NCBI GenBank assembly: GCA_051876355.1
Contig: JBJEHU010000019.1
Coordinates: forward strand, 1 to 51,345
Direction: 5' to 3'
Length of the DNA stretch: 51,345 nucleotides
Source of the DNA: Olsenella_L sp051876355
Lineage (GTDB): Bacteria; Actinomycetota; Coriobacteriia; Coriobacteriales; Atopobiaceae
Under the pieces are notes generated by a model. It did not search any database. It was not told the DNA's origin and worked only from the letters and a program-made list of their open reading frames with translations. A program made the position numbers and the translations under genes. Below, one piece after another: positions 1-7,579 of this stretch. Numbering within the stretch: the stretch's first letter is position 1; the number at the start of each line of letters is the position of its first letter.

Positions 1-73
1 GTTCGGCGGCGACAGGAATTCCTGCGGTTATGCTGGAGGTCACCAGTCATTTCCACGAAATAGCGTTCATGGC
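1..73. other. Left edge, no gene recognised
   Basis: The first 73 bases contain no reading frame I can support. The overlapping plus-strand frame starting at 30 runs into the antisense of the siroheme reductase-like gene and looks like a chance frame. The neighbouring gene on the left must end outside the window. Confidence 0.4.
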
Positions 74-108
74 AGAAGGCCTCTTCCTCGGTGAGGAAGA
101 GGCCTTCT
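74..108 (-). terminator. Rho-independent-type hairpin after the siroheme reductase-like gene
   Basis: A perfect 16-bp inverted repeat (74-89 with 93-108) closes a 3-base loop, 20 bases beyond the stop of the minus-strand gene at 128. No clear U tract follows on the minus strand, as is often the case in GC-rich Actinobacteria. Being symmetric, it may also end transcription coming from the left. Confidence 0.7.
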
Positions 109-127
109 TGAAGTCTCTGCGCTCTTC

Positions 128-1006
128 TTACGCCAGCGCTTCTGTGGCATCTCTCAGATATGCACCGAAGCCAAGCCGCTCGAGCACATGCCCGAAGCGC
201 TCATTGCCCTGCGCATGCTCCGCATACCAGGCAAGCGTTGCATCGAGGAGCGGAAATATCTCCGCACGTTCGATGAGACGGGGATAGCGGTCTCCCATCC
301 TGCTCGTCCTTCCCCACGTGCCGCCCAGATAGATCTGGAAGCTCGTCTTCGCCTGCTCGTCGAAGACATGGAACGGACACTTGTCGCGGCAGACGCCGCA
401 GGTGCGGCACCTGTCCTTTTCCACATGCACCTTTCCGTCAGGGAACGAGATGGCATGGGAAGGGCAGTGGCGCTCAATCTGGCAGATGCGGCAGCTCCGG
501 CACTTTGCGGCATCGTAGACAGACTCGATATGGCCTTCGATGCCGAAGTCGTTGAGCGCCGGCTTCATGCAGCTGTTCGGGCAGCCGCCGACGCAGATCT
601 TGAAGCGGTTCGGCAGCATCCGCGAGATTTCGCCTCTCGTATAGCACTCATCGATCACACGAGCGAGCGCAAACGTATCGAACGTGCCCTTCACGCAGTA
701 CGTGCCCATGCACGATATGACTGTGCGGATGCGGGGGCCGGAGAGGCCGCGCATGAGCCCGGCCTCATCCGCCATCTCCTTCACGGCTTCGGTATCTGAC
801 TGGTGGATGCCGACAACCTCGGCAGAGAGCCTGCTTGTTATCGCGACATTCCCGTTGCCGTATCTCTCTGCCATCTCGCCGAGCACGACCATCTGATGTG
901 CCGTGAAGGCGCCGCCGCCCGACGAGAAGCGGACCGAGAGGAGGTCCGAGTCCCTCACGGCGAAGAAGCCATCCTGCTTGAGCGCCAGCCGCTCTTTCTC
1001 GTTCAA
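128..1006 (-). CDS. Siroheme/4Fe-4S nitrite-sulfite reductase-like protein with two ferredoxin clusters (AsrC-like)
   Basis: A 292-residue small sulfite/nitrite reductase-type redox protein, probably cytoplasmic. Seen: an N-terminal ferredoxin-like half domain (about 10-85), then a siroheme/4Fe-4S region with cysteines 99, 104, 142 and 146 in the typical GGCPNSC context, then a bacterial two-cluster ferredoxin (Cys-rich stretches near 169-181 and 200-210). Two spacings are unusual: the first siroheme pair is C-x4-C rather than C-x5-C, and the first ferredoxin motif is C-x2-C-x2-C-x5-C-P. I chose the TTG start at 1006 because it has a purine-rich AGAGAAG about 10 bases upstream and begins 13 bases after the lyase stop; an upstream ATG at 1051 would overlap that gene. 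Closest known type is the catalytic subunit of anaerobic sulfite reductase (AsrC); substrate unknown, with sulfite or nitrite as inference. Confidence 0.75.
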   Translation of the reverse strand: MNEKERLALKQDGFFAVRDSDLLSVRFSSGGGAFTAHQMVVLGEMAERYGNGNVAITSRLSAEVVGIHQSDTEAVKEMADEAGLMRGLSGPRIRTVISCMGTYCVKGTFDTFALARVIDECYTRGEISRMLPNRFKICVGGCPNSCMKPALNDFGIEGHIESVYDAAKCRSCRICQIERHCPSHAISFPDGKVHVEKDRCRTCGVCRDKCPFHVFDEQAKTSFQIYLGGTWGRTSRMGDRYPRLIERAEIFPLLDATLAWYAEHAQGNERFGHVLERLGFGAYLRDATEALA

Positions 1007-1019
1007 TGTATGCGCTTCT

Positions 1020-1862
1020 CTACTTCGTGAAATACGTGTTTGCCGCGCCATAGCTGAACGTGCAGGCAAGGACCTCGTCAGGATGTCCGGCCTTGATGTC
1101 GCGGGCAGCATTGATGACCTTGTCGGCAATGTAGCGCACCGGGCCGGAGCCGACGGAGAGCCTCCTCACGCCTGCCTTCTCGAGGCCTGCAAAGTCATGG
1201 TACCTGCCGTTCAGGATCGTGTTGAGCGGTGCATGGATGCCCGAGACAAGGCCCTTGACCGTCTTCTCATCCATGGGACCCGGCACGAAGACGCAGTCTG
1301 CACCGGCCGCAGCGAACGCATTGCCGCGCTCGATCGCGATCTTCATCATCTCGTCCGGCGTGCCGACAGAGAGCCAATAGGCGCACGTGCGGGCATTGAT
1401 AACGAAGTCGATGCCCATCTCCTGCTTGAGCTCCACAAGTGCCTTGATCTTCGCAAGCTGGAGATCCATCGGCGAGAGCTTGTGCGCAGCATCTGCCTCG
1501 GGGACGCCGTCCTCGATGTTGAAGCCGACCGCTCCTGCCTCGACGAGGCGGCGTGCGTTCTTCTTCACCTCAGAGGGATCTTCTGCATAGCCACGCTCGA
1601 AGTCGGCAGAGACCGGGATATCGACACGGCGCACCGTGTTCGAGACGACCTGGACAAGATCGTCGAGCGTGATGTCCTCGCCGTCAGGATAGCCGAGCGC
1701 ATAGGCGACACCGGCAGACGACGTGGCGACGCACTCGAAGCCCTCCTTCTCGTAGATGTAGGCGCTTCCCGCATCCCAGGAGTTCGGGATAACGAACATG
1801 CCCTCCGACCTGTGCATCTGCTGGAAGCGCTCCGCCTTCTGTTCCTGATTCGTCTTTGCCAT
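1020..1862 (-). CDS. Isocitrate lyase/PEP mutase superfamily protein
   Basis: A 280-residue TIM-barrel enzyme of the COG2513 type. Members act on 2-oxo or 2-hydroxy carboxylates, cleaving or rearranging C-C or C-P bonds with Mg2+. Seen: the N-terminal P-x-W-D-A-x-S-A motif (26-34), metal-site acids in SADFERGY (Asp87, Glu89), NIEDG (Glu117) and the C-terminal FVPG region (192-195). The KKCGH loop of true isocitrate and methylisocitrate lyases is absent, so it is not AceA or PrpB. A usually conserved NARTD motif reads NARTC (Cys160), which may change specificity. It is first gene of a two-gene unit with the siroheme protein and diverges from a LysR gene. The exact reaction cannot be read from sequence. 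Confidence 0.85.
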   Translation of the reverse strand: MAKTNQEQKAERFQQMHRSEGMFVIPNSWDAGSAYIYEKEGFECVATSSAGVAYALGYPDGEDITLDDLVQVVSNTVRRVDIPVSADFERGYAEDPSEVKKNARRLVEAGAVGFNIEDGVPEADAAHKLSPMDLQLAKIKALVELKQEMGIDFVINARTCAYWLSVGTPDEMMKIAIERGNAFAAAGADCVFVPGPMDEKTVKGLVSGIHAPLNTILNGRYHDFAGLEKAGVRRLSVGSGPVRYIADKVINAARDIKAGHPDEVLACTFSYGAANTYFTK

Positions 1863-1982
1863 GGCCTTTCCTCTCGCTGGCGGCTTTCCCTCTCGCCTTC
1901 AACAATACGCGCTAGACTGTAGGAAGAACCTTCGCTTCTATTCATGCTGCCGTCGTATTTTCTTTATGGTCAGAGGGGAAGC
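1863..1982. promoter_or_regulatory. Divergent promoter region between the lyase operon and its LysR regulator
   Basis: A 120-bp region separates two head-to-head genes, the usual place for LysR-type binding sites that control both directions. A good ribosome binding site (AGAGGGG) precedes the LysR ATG. I could not define a T-N11-A operator with certainty. Confidence 0.45.
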
Positions 1983-2888
1983 ATGACGCTGACACAGCTC
2001 GAATACTTCTGCGCGGTCTGCCGCTGCGGCTCCATCTCGAAGGCGGCAGAGGAGCTCTACGTCTCCCATCCGACAATCTCTGTCGCGCTCAAGTCGCTCG
2101 AGAAGGAATTCTCGCTCCAGCTCTTCGTGAGGAGCGGCAACCGCCTTTCCCCGACCCGCGACGGCGAGGCATTCTACCGGAAGGCCCAGGCCATCCTTGC
2201 CGGCTGCGATGAGATGTATGCAGACTTTGCAAGGCGTCCCGAGTCGAGCTACCACGTCCATGTGGGCGTGCCGCCCATCCGCTCCTGCGCCCTCTTCCCG
2301 GAGCTCCTGGAAAGGTTCCATGAGAAGAGCAAGGTGCCGGTCGTGCTTCATGAGTACAGCTCGAAGCGCTCGCTCGAGAAGCTCGACGCTACAGAGCTCG
2401 ACTGCTGCCTCGTGAATGCAGAGGATGCAGAGCTCGGCCGCTTCGAGACGGCCTGCCTCCTCAGGGATCATTTCGTCTTCCTTGTGGCATCGAGCTCTCC
2501 GCTTGCGGAGAAGAAGCAGGTGTCCGTCCAGGACCTGGCAGATGTCCCGCTCATCCTCCAGAACGGCGACTCTGCCCTGAACGCCAAGATCGTCGAGGCA
2601 TTCGATGCCTTCAGCATCGCGCCCCATATCCTTCTCTATTCGAGCCAGGTGGCAAGCATCGCGGAGTTCGTTGGCCAAGGCCTTGCCGGCGCCTTCCTCT
2701 ATTCGACGATGGCAGAGACGGTCGAGCGCATCGCCCGAGATGCCTCAGGAGAAGATGCCGGCATCTCCGCCATCCCCTTTGCACCTGAGATAGAGAGCAC
2801 GTTTGCCCTTGTGTGGCCCAAAGGCGGCTACATGAACAGCAATGTCAGGACCTGGATCGATTTTGTGCAGGATTCCTTCCGCGGCTGA
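1983..2888 (+). CDS. LysR family transcriptional regulator
   Basis: A 301-residue LysR-type regulator. The N-terminal winged helix-turn-helix (about residues 1-60) is typical: a helix starting TLTQLEYFCAV, then ISKAAEELYVSHPTIS as the recognition region and a VALKSLEKEF continuation. The remaining ~210 residues match the periplasmic-binding-protein-like effector domain. I chose ATG 1983 over an in-frame upstream codon at 1944 because it has a strong AGAGGGG ribosome binding site and begins the canonical LysR start. It diverges from the lyase/siroheme operon and is most likely its regulator; the effector is unknown. Confidence 0.93.
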   Translation: MTLTQLEYFCAVCRCGSISKAAEELYVSHPTISVALKSLEKEFSLQLFVRSGNRLSPTRDGEAFYRKAQAILAGCDEMYADFARRPESSYHVHVGVPPIRSCALFPELLERFHEKSKVPVVLHEYSSKRSLEKLDATELDCCLVNAEDAELGRFETACLLRDHFVFLVASSSPLAEKKQVSVQDLADVPLILQNGDSALNAKIVEAFDAFSIAPHILLYSSQVASIAEFVGQGLAGAFLYSTMAETVERIARDASGEDAGISAIPFAPEIESTFALVWPKGGYMNSNVRTWIDFVQDSFRG

Positions 2889-3330
2889 TGTCTGAGGCGC
2901 ACCCTGTCCCGCAGCTTCGCATCCACCTCATCCAGACAAGGACAAGTCTGTCCGCACTTCGGCAGCGGAAGGCGCAGCCTGGCGGAACGCTTCGTCCACC
3001 AAGCCAGTTCTCTGGAAAGAGGCAGCATCAAGCCTTGTGCACCATATCGCAAGCCAATCGCCAGCATGAGCAGCATGGCTCTCGCTGCTGCCAGTCCATC
3101 TGCCTGACAGGCAAGCATGCCATGCCGCTGTCCGCGCAGTTCCTGGGATTCAGAAGCATTGTCCATTGCAGAATCGATGAACGCCTCAAGCTTCCGCAGG
3201 TTTCAGCCATGCCCCACAGCCCGCCTCTTGAGGTCTCGGCCGAGCACGGGAGCGAGCCTGTCTTTCCAAGCACCCCAATTGCCTTGCTGGGCATCCATCT
3301 CAGGCCGGCTCCAGCCTGCCGAAGCTTCCT
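2889..3330. other. Intergenic stretch, possibly holding a decayed minus-strand gene
   Basis: 442 bases separate the converging LysR gene and the NimA-like gene, much more than usual here. On the minus strand one frame reads a plausible protein from about 3320 to 3205, hits a TGA, then continues in the same frame for ~110 codons (MDNASESQELRG onward) to 2828. I recognise no family. It could be a remnant with a nonsense mutation or simply a chance open frame in GC-rich DNA. No terminator hairpin stands out. Confidence 0.25.
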
Positions 3331-3810
3331 CTATCGCTCCTGGACTCTCTTGCCGCTCATATGCTCGATATCGATCACATATGCCTGGACAGACTTGGCA
3401 GTGATCCTTAGCTCTTCTTCCACCAGCTCTTCGCTGGGGTAGTACTTCAAAGCGAACCTGCGCACGTAGCCGATATTCTCTTCATGGTCCTCGACGAGAT
3501 GGCATCTGCCAAAGACGACAGCGCTCTCAAGATACGGCGCCCAGGTCACATCCTTGACCGTCTCGTTCCCATAGACTGTGAAGCACACCTTGTCGCTCTT
3601 CTTCAGCGCGTCGATCTTGTGTCCCGCCTTTGCCCCATGGAATACGATCTGGTTCGCACCTTCGTCGTACAGGAAGTTGATGGGGATGACATAGGGGTAG
3701 CCGCCATCGCCGTTGACGGCCAGGACACCTCTCCTCGCATGGAGCAGGAGCTCCTTCGCGGCATCGATGCCGATTTCGTTCTTCTTCCTTCTCATCTTGC
3801 GGAATTCCAT
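3331..3810 (-). CDS. Pyridoxamine 5'-phosphate oxidase family protein (NimA-like)
   Basis: A 159-residue split-barrel flavin-binding protein of the PNPOx-like/NimA group, some members of which reduce or tolerate 5-nitroimidazoles. Seen: the N-terminal MRRKKNEI block, the early strand GVLAVNGDGGYPYVIPINF, the HGAKAGHKIDALKK motif typical of NimA-type proteins and a C-terminal YVIDIEHMSGK. Length is typical. A strong AAGGGGAG ribosome binding site precedes ATG 3810. Diverges from the amidohydrolase gene. The natural substrate is unknown and nitroimidazole resistance should not be inferred from family alone. Confidence 0.85.
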   Translation of the reverse strand: MEFRKMRRKKNEIGIDAAKELLLHARRGVLAVNGDGGYPYVIPINFLYDEGANQIVFHGAKAGHKIDALKKSDKVCFTVYGNETVKDVTWAPYLESAVVFGRCHLVEDHEENIGYVRRFALKYYPSEELVEEELRITAKSVQAYVIDIEHMSGKRVQER

Positions 3811-4087
3811 AGCGCGCTCCCCTTCCCATGTCCCTGCCCTGCGCTGACAGATCGTGCAGACATTATCTCAAAGCGCTCCATGAGAAGCTGGCCAGTCATC
3901 CATCCTGAGGATTGCGACCCCCTTGCCATCACGGCTGCGCGGTGGATGGCGCAGCCAGCAGCAGGGGCCAGAAAGACTGCGGAGCACCCGGAAGCCCGCG
4001 AGGCGTACAGACCATTCTCTCTCGACCCCGACACGACATTTTTACTAGACTCGCAGCCTAAAGCACAAGACCAAGAGGAGAAGGCAT
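3811..4087. promoter_or_regulatory. Divergent promoter region, NimA-like gene / amidohydrolase
   Basis: 277 bp between two divergent genes. A TAGACT hexamer near 4049, after a short T run, is a possible -10 box for the plus-strand gene, but I see no convincing -35 partner. A purine-rich ribosome binding site (AGGAGAAGG) lies just before ATG 4088. Confidence 0.35.
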
Positions 4088-5385
4088 ATGGACGCGAACG
4101 GCCGCATTGCATATACCGGAGCAACCATTCTCGATGGCACGAAAGACATGGAGCCACAGAAGGGCATGGTCCTCGTCACCTCTGGCAGCTGCATCGAGGC
4201 AATCGTTCCCGAATCGGAGAAGAGCGCCTACGCTGGCTGCGAAATCCGCAGCCTGAAAGGCCGCTTCCTTATGCCTGGCCTCATCAACATGCATGTCCAT
4301 CTGGCAGGAAATGGCAAGCCGCAGAAGAAGCAGCGCGACAATGCGGCGCTGGTCAGAAAAATCATGGGCACCGGCTTCACCCGCGCAGTAGCCTACCGGC
4401 TCGTGCGCCAGTACGCGCAGATCGAGCTCATGAGCGGCGTCACGACCATCCGCACCGTAGGCAGCCTCGGCGACTTCGATACACGCTGCCGCAACGAGAT
4501 TGCATCCGGCCAGGTACTGGGTCCGCGCATCCTCGCTGCCAACGAGGGCATCTCGGTGCCGGGAGGCCACATGGCAGGGTCGGTCGCAATCGCTGCAGCC
4601 TCCATCGACGAGGCGCTTGCACAGGTCGAGCACTGCAGGGAGCAGTGCTGCGACCTCATCAAGCTCATGATCACGGGCGGCGTGATGGATGGCAAGAGAA
4701 AGGGAGAGGCAGGACTTCTCCGCATCCATCCCGCCATGATAAAGGCGGTCTGCGACCGTGCCCACAAGCTTGGCTACAAGGTCGCAGTCCATGTCGAAGG
4801 CGTCGACGGACTCAGAGCTGCCCTCGAGAACGGCGTTGACTCCATCGAGCATGGCGCCAAGCCCGATGTCGCCATCATGGAGCTCTTCAGGACCACGGGA
4901 GCTACGCTCTGCACGACGCTCTCTCCTGCCTTTCCCTATGCGCTCTTTGACCGCTCTGTTTCCCATGCATCTGAAGTGGAGCAGTACAACGGCAACATGG
5001 TCTTCGAAGGAATCATCGCCTGCTCCAAGGCTGCACTCGAGGCAGGAACGCCCGTTGCCCTCGGAAACGATGTGGGCTGCCCCTGGATCGCGCAGTACGA
5101 TTTCTGGCGCGAGCTCGTCTATTTCTGCAGATACGTGGGCGTCACCCCGGCGTTTGCCCTCTATAGCGCCACGCTCGGGAACGCCCAGATAGCAGGGATC
5201 GGCGACGTGACAGGATCGCTCAAGCCCGGCAAGCATGCAGACATGATCGTGACAGACGCCAATACCTCGAAGACCTGACCACGCTCCGCAATGTCAGGCA
5301 TGTGGTTCGGGATGGGATGTTCATTGCAGAGCCACACGTCAAGCGCAAGCCGGAGATCGACCGTGAGCTCGACAAGTTCCTGTAG
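4088..5385 (+). pseudogene. Metal-dependent amidohydrolase (COG1228 type), C-terminus frameshifted
   Basis: A prolidase/imidazolonepropionase-like amidohydrolase that would hydrolyse a C-N bond in a cyclic or amide substrate. Seen: HxH at His69/His71, the candidate metal-bridging Lys192 in LIKLMITGG, His235 (VAVHVEG), His255 (SIEHG) and an Asp in GNDVG. The first frame stops at 5278 after MIVTDANTSKT (396 residues). One frame over, starting at CTC 5266, the sequence continues LEDLTTLRNVRHVVRDGMF and ends at TAG 5385, exactly the expected family C-terminus, where ADMIVxDxNPLED is normal. One base appears lost near 5264-5266. The catalytic domain is intact, so a truncated protein could still fold, but the last beta strands of the composite barrel are lost. 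A sequencing error is the main alternative. Confidence 0.8.
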
Positions 5386-5581
5386 GGCCACGGCTCTGGT
5401 CTCTGGACGGCAAGCAGGCAGCCTGCGGCACGCCGTCTGGCAAGCCTTCGTCGAAAAGCATTTCAGGCACGCAGGCACCGGGCTCTATCTCCCTGCAGAA
5501 ATATCGGCACACAAGCAAGCGCCTCCCCGGACATGCCGGAGAGGCGCCGCTGCATGTGCGTACGTCGTTCTGCCTTGGGCA
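5386..5581. other. Intergenic region before the duplicated guaA end
   Basis: About 195 bp without a supported gene between two converging genes. It holds the terminator hairpin at 5519-5547 and nothing else I can identify. Confidence 0.5.
5519..5547 (-). terminator. Terminator hairpin between amidohydrolase and guaA
   Basis: Inverted repeat 5519-5530 with 5536-5547 (12 pairs, one mismatch) and a 5-base loop. It lies beyond both converging genes and could serve both. For guaA it lies past the duplicated 3' fragment, so the transcript should include that relic. Confidence 0.6.
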
Positions 5582-5672
5582 CGCTACTCCCACTCGATTG
5601 TCGCAGACGGCTTCGGGGTGATGTCGTAGACGACACGGTTCACGCCGTCGACCTCGTCGACGATGCGGCTCG
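5582..5672 (-). repeat. Duplicated 3' end of guaA (relic copy)
   Basis: These 91 bp match the true end of guaA at 5703-5793 with two differences and no gaps, offset by exactly 121 bp. It encodes the last ~30 codons and stop of GMP synthase; one difference is synonymous and one changes Pro to Ser in the KPPATIEWE tail. The 30 bases between the copies (5673-5702) belong to neither. It may be a recombination or tandem-duplication scar. Confidence 0.9.
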
Positions 5673-5704
5673 GCTTAGACGCCGGTCATTCTGTTCTGGA
5701 GGCG

Positions 5705-7294
5705 CTACTCCCACTCGATTGTCGCAGGCGGCTTCGGAGTGATGTCGTAGACGACACGGTTCACGCCGTCGACCTCGTCGACGATGCGGCTCGAGATCTT
5801 GCCGAGCACATCGTAGGGAAGCTTCGCCCAGTCTGCCGTCATTGCATCTGCCGACTCCACGGCACGGACGATGATCGGGCGCTGGTAGGTACGCTCGTCG
5901 CCCATGACGCCGACAGAGCGGATGTCAGGAAGCACGGCGAAGTACTGCCAGCAGGCATGTGCGGAGTTCCGGTCGCCCGTCTCCTCGAAGAGCTTCTGGT
6001 TGTAGGCATCGAGCTCCTCGCGCACGATTGCGTCTGCATCCTTGAGAATGCTGAGCTTTTCCGGCGTGACCTCGCCGATGATGCGGATGGCAAGGCCGGG
6101 GCCTGGGAACGGCTGGCGCCAGACGAGCTTTGCAGGAAGGCCGAGGGCGATGCCGAGCTCGCGCACCTCGTCCTTGAAGAAGTGGTCAAGCGGCTCGATG
6201 AGATCGAAGTGGACGCCTTCCGGGAACGGGATCAGGTTGTGGTGGCTCTTGATCGTCGAAGCCTTGCCGCCGGTCTTCCTGGCACCGGACTCGATGATGT
6301 CCGGATAGATCGTGCCCTGGGCAAGGTATTCGATGCCGTCGAGGTCCTGGGCGATGGAGAAGAACTCCTTCCAGAACTGCGTGCCGATGAGACGGCGCTT
6401 CTTCTCGGGGTCGGACACGCCGCGCAGGAGCTCCTCATAGCGCTTCTCTGCATGGTCGTGGATCAGCGGCACATTGAACTGCTTGCGGAAGACCTCTTCC
6501 ACCATCTCGGGCTCGCCCTTGCGGAGCATGCCGTGGTTCACGAAGACGCAGGTGAGCTGGTCACCGATGGCACGGTGCACGAGCGCTGCCGTGACAGAGG
6601 AATCGACGCCGCCCGAAAGCGCGAGGATGACCTTCTTGTCCCCTACCTCGGCGCGGATCTCTTCCACCTTCTGGTCGATGATGCTGTCCATCGTCCACGT
6701 AGGAGCAAGGCCTGCGATATCGAACAGGAAGTGCTCGAGCATCGTCTTGCCGTACTGCGTATGGCGGACCTCAGGATGGAACTGCGTCGCGAAGAGGCGG
6801 CGAGAGGCGCACTCCATGGAAGCGACCGGGCAGGTGTCGGTCACCGACGTGATCGTGAAGCCTTCCGGCACGTCCTTCACGGCATCCCTGTGGCTCATCC
6901 ACACGGTCTGCTCTTCCGGGGTCCCGTCAAGCAGGAGCGACTCCCCCGTGCGGTGGAGCTTGGCCGGGCCATACTCGCCCTTCTCCGTGTGGCCGACGGT
7001 GCCGCCGAGCTTTGCTGCCATGATCTGCTGGCCATAGCAGAAGCCGAGGACCGGAAGGCCGAGGTCGAAGACGCCTGCATCCATGTCAGGCGCATCGTCT
7101 GCGTAGACAGAAGCCGGGCCGCCCGAAAGGATGATGGCCGATGGCGCCATGGCCTTGAGCTTCTCTGCCGAGATGTCACAGGGGACGATCTCGGAATAGA
7201 CGTGGAGATCGCGGACGCGCCGGGCAATCAGCTGCCCATACTGGGCGCCGAAGTCCAGGACGACGACGAACTGCTTTGGACGAGCACTCTGCAT
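5705..7294 (-). CDS. guaA: GMP synthase (glutamine-hydrolysing)
   Basis: Converts XMP, ATP and glutamine to GMP in purine synthesis. 529 residues, a normal length. Order: class I glutamine amidotransferase (about 7-200) with nucleophile Cys86 in GFCYGQQ and the His/Glu pair in TQFHPEV; ATP-pyrophosphatase domain with LSGGVDSS; C-terminal dimerisation domain ending KPPATIEWE. I chose ATG 7294 (MQSARPKQF) because GGAGG sits 6 bases upstream; a start at 7333 is possible, and the open frame to 7471 is almost certainly leader. Divergent from the LCP gene. Its 3' end is duplicated just downstream. Confidence 0.97.
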   Translation of the reverse strand: MQSARPKQFVVVLDFGAQYGQLIARRVRDLHVYSEIVPCDISAEKLKAMAPSAIILSGGPASVYADDAPDMDAGVFDLGLPVLGFCYGQQIMAAKLGGTVGHTEKGEYGPAKLHRTGESLLLDGTPEEQTVWMSHRDAVKDVPEGFTITSVTDTCPVASMECASRRLFATQFHPEVRHTQYGKTMLEHFLFDIAGLAPTWTMDSIIDQKVEEIRAEVGDKKVILALSGGVDSSVTAALVHRAIGDQLTCVFVNHGMLRKGEPEMVEEVFRKQFNVPLIHDHAEKRYEELLRGVSDPEKKRRLIGTQFWKEFFSIAQDLDGIEYLAQGTIYPDIIESGARKTGGKASTIKSHHNLIPFPEGVHFDLIEPLDHFFKDEVRELGIALGLPAKLVWRQPFPGPGLAIRIIGEVTPEKLSILKDADAIVREELDAYNQKLFEETGDRNSAHACWQYFAVLPDIRSVGVMGDERTYQRPIIVRAVESADAMTADWAKLPYDVLGKISSRIVDEVDGVNRVVYDITPKPPATIEWE

Positions 7295-7579
7295 GGCTGC
7301 CTCCGATATGCCAAGAGGTTTCTTCTTTTCCATGTTCCATGATACGGCAAATGAGGCTACCTCGCCCTTCGTGTATGGATGCCAAGGTTTTCTGCATACC
7401 GCTGCCCCGAATACACGTCTGCCGCTCACCGCCAAAATGCTACCATTCAGGATATCCGCAGGTAGGGGCATTTGATGAACTTCAGCGCCTATTCAGTATG
7501 CCTGTAGATGACATGTCTAAGATGTAATGTTGCACAATGCCAAACGGTGGTGTGTCCACCCTTACAAGGGAGACTTCTT
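7295..7579. promoter_or_regulatory. Divergent guaA / LCP upstream region
   Basis: 285 bp between two divergent genes. On the minus strand a possible leader hairpin pairs CCTACC with GGTAG around 7427-7470. I looked for a purine riboswitch core and did not find it. No promoter can be assigned confidently. Confidence 0.35.

Noticed and set aside
30..287. Small plus-strand frame at the left edge
   Set aside because: Spans a terminator hairpin and the antisense of a supported gene.
7295..7579. Purine riboswitch upstream of guaA
   Set aside because: I searched the leader for the conserved three-way-junction core and did not find it; only a simple hairpin is visible.
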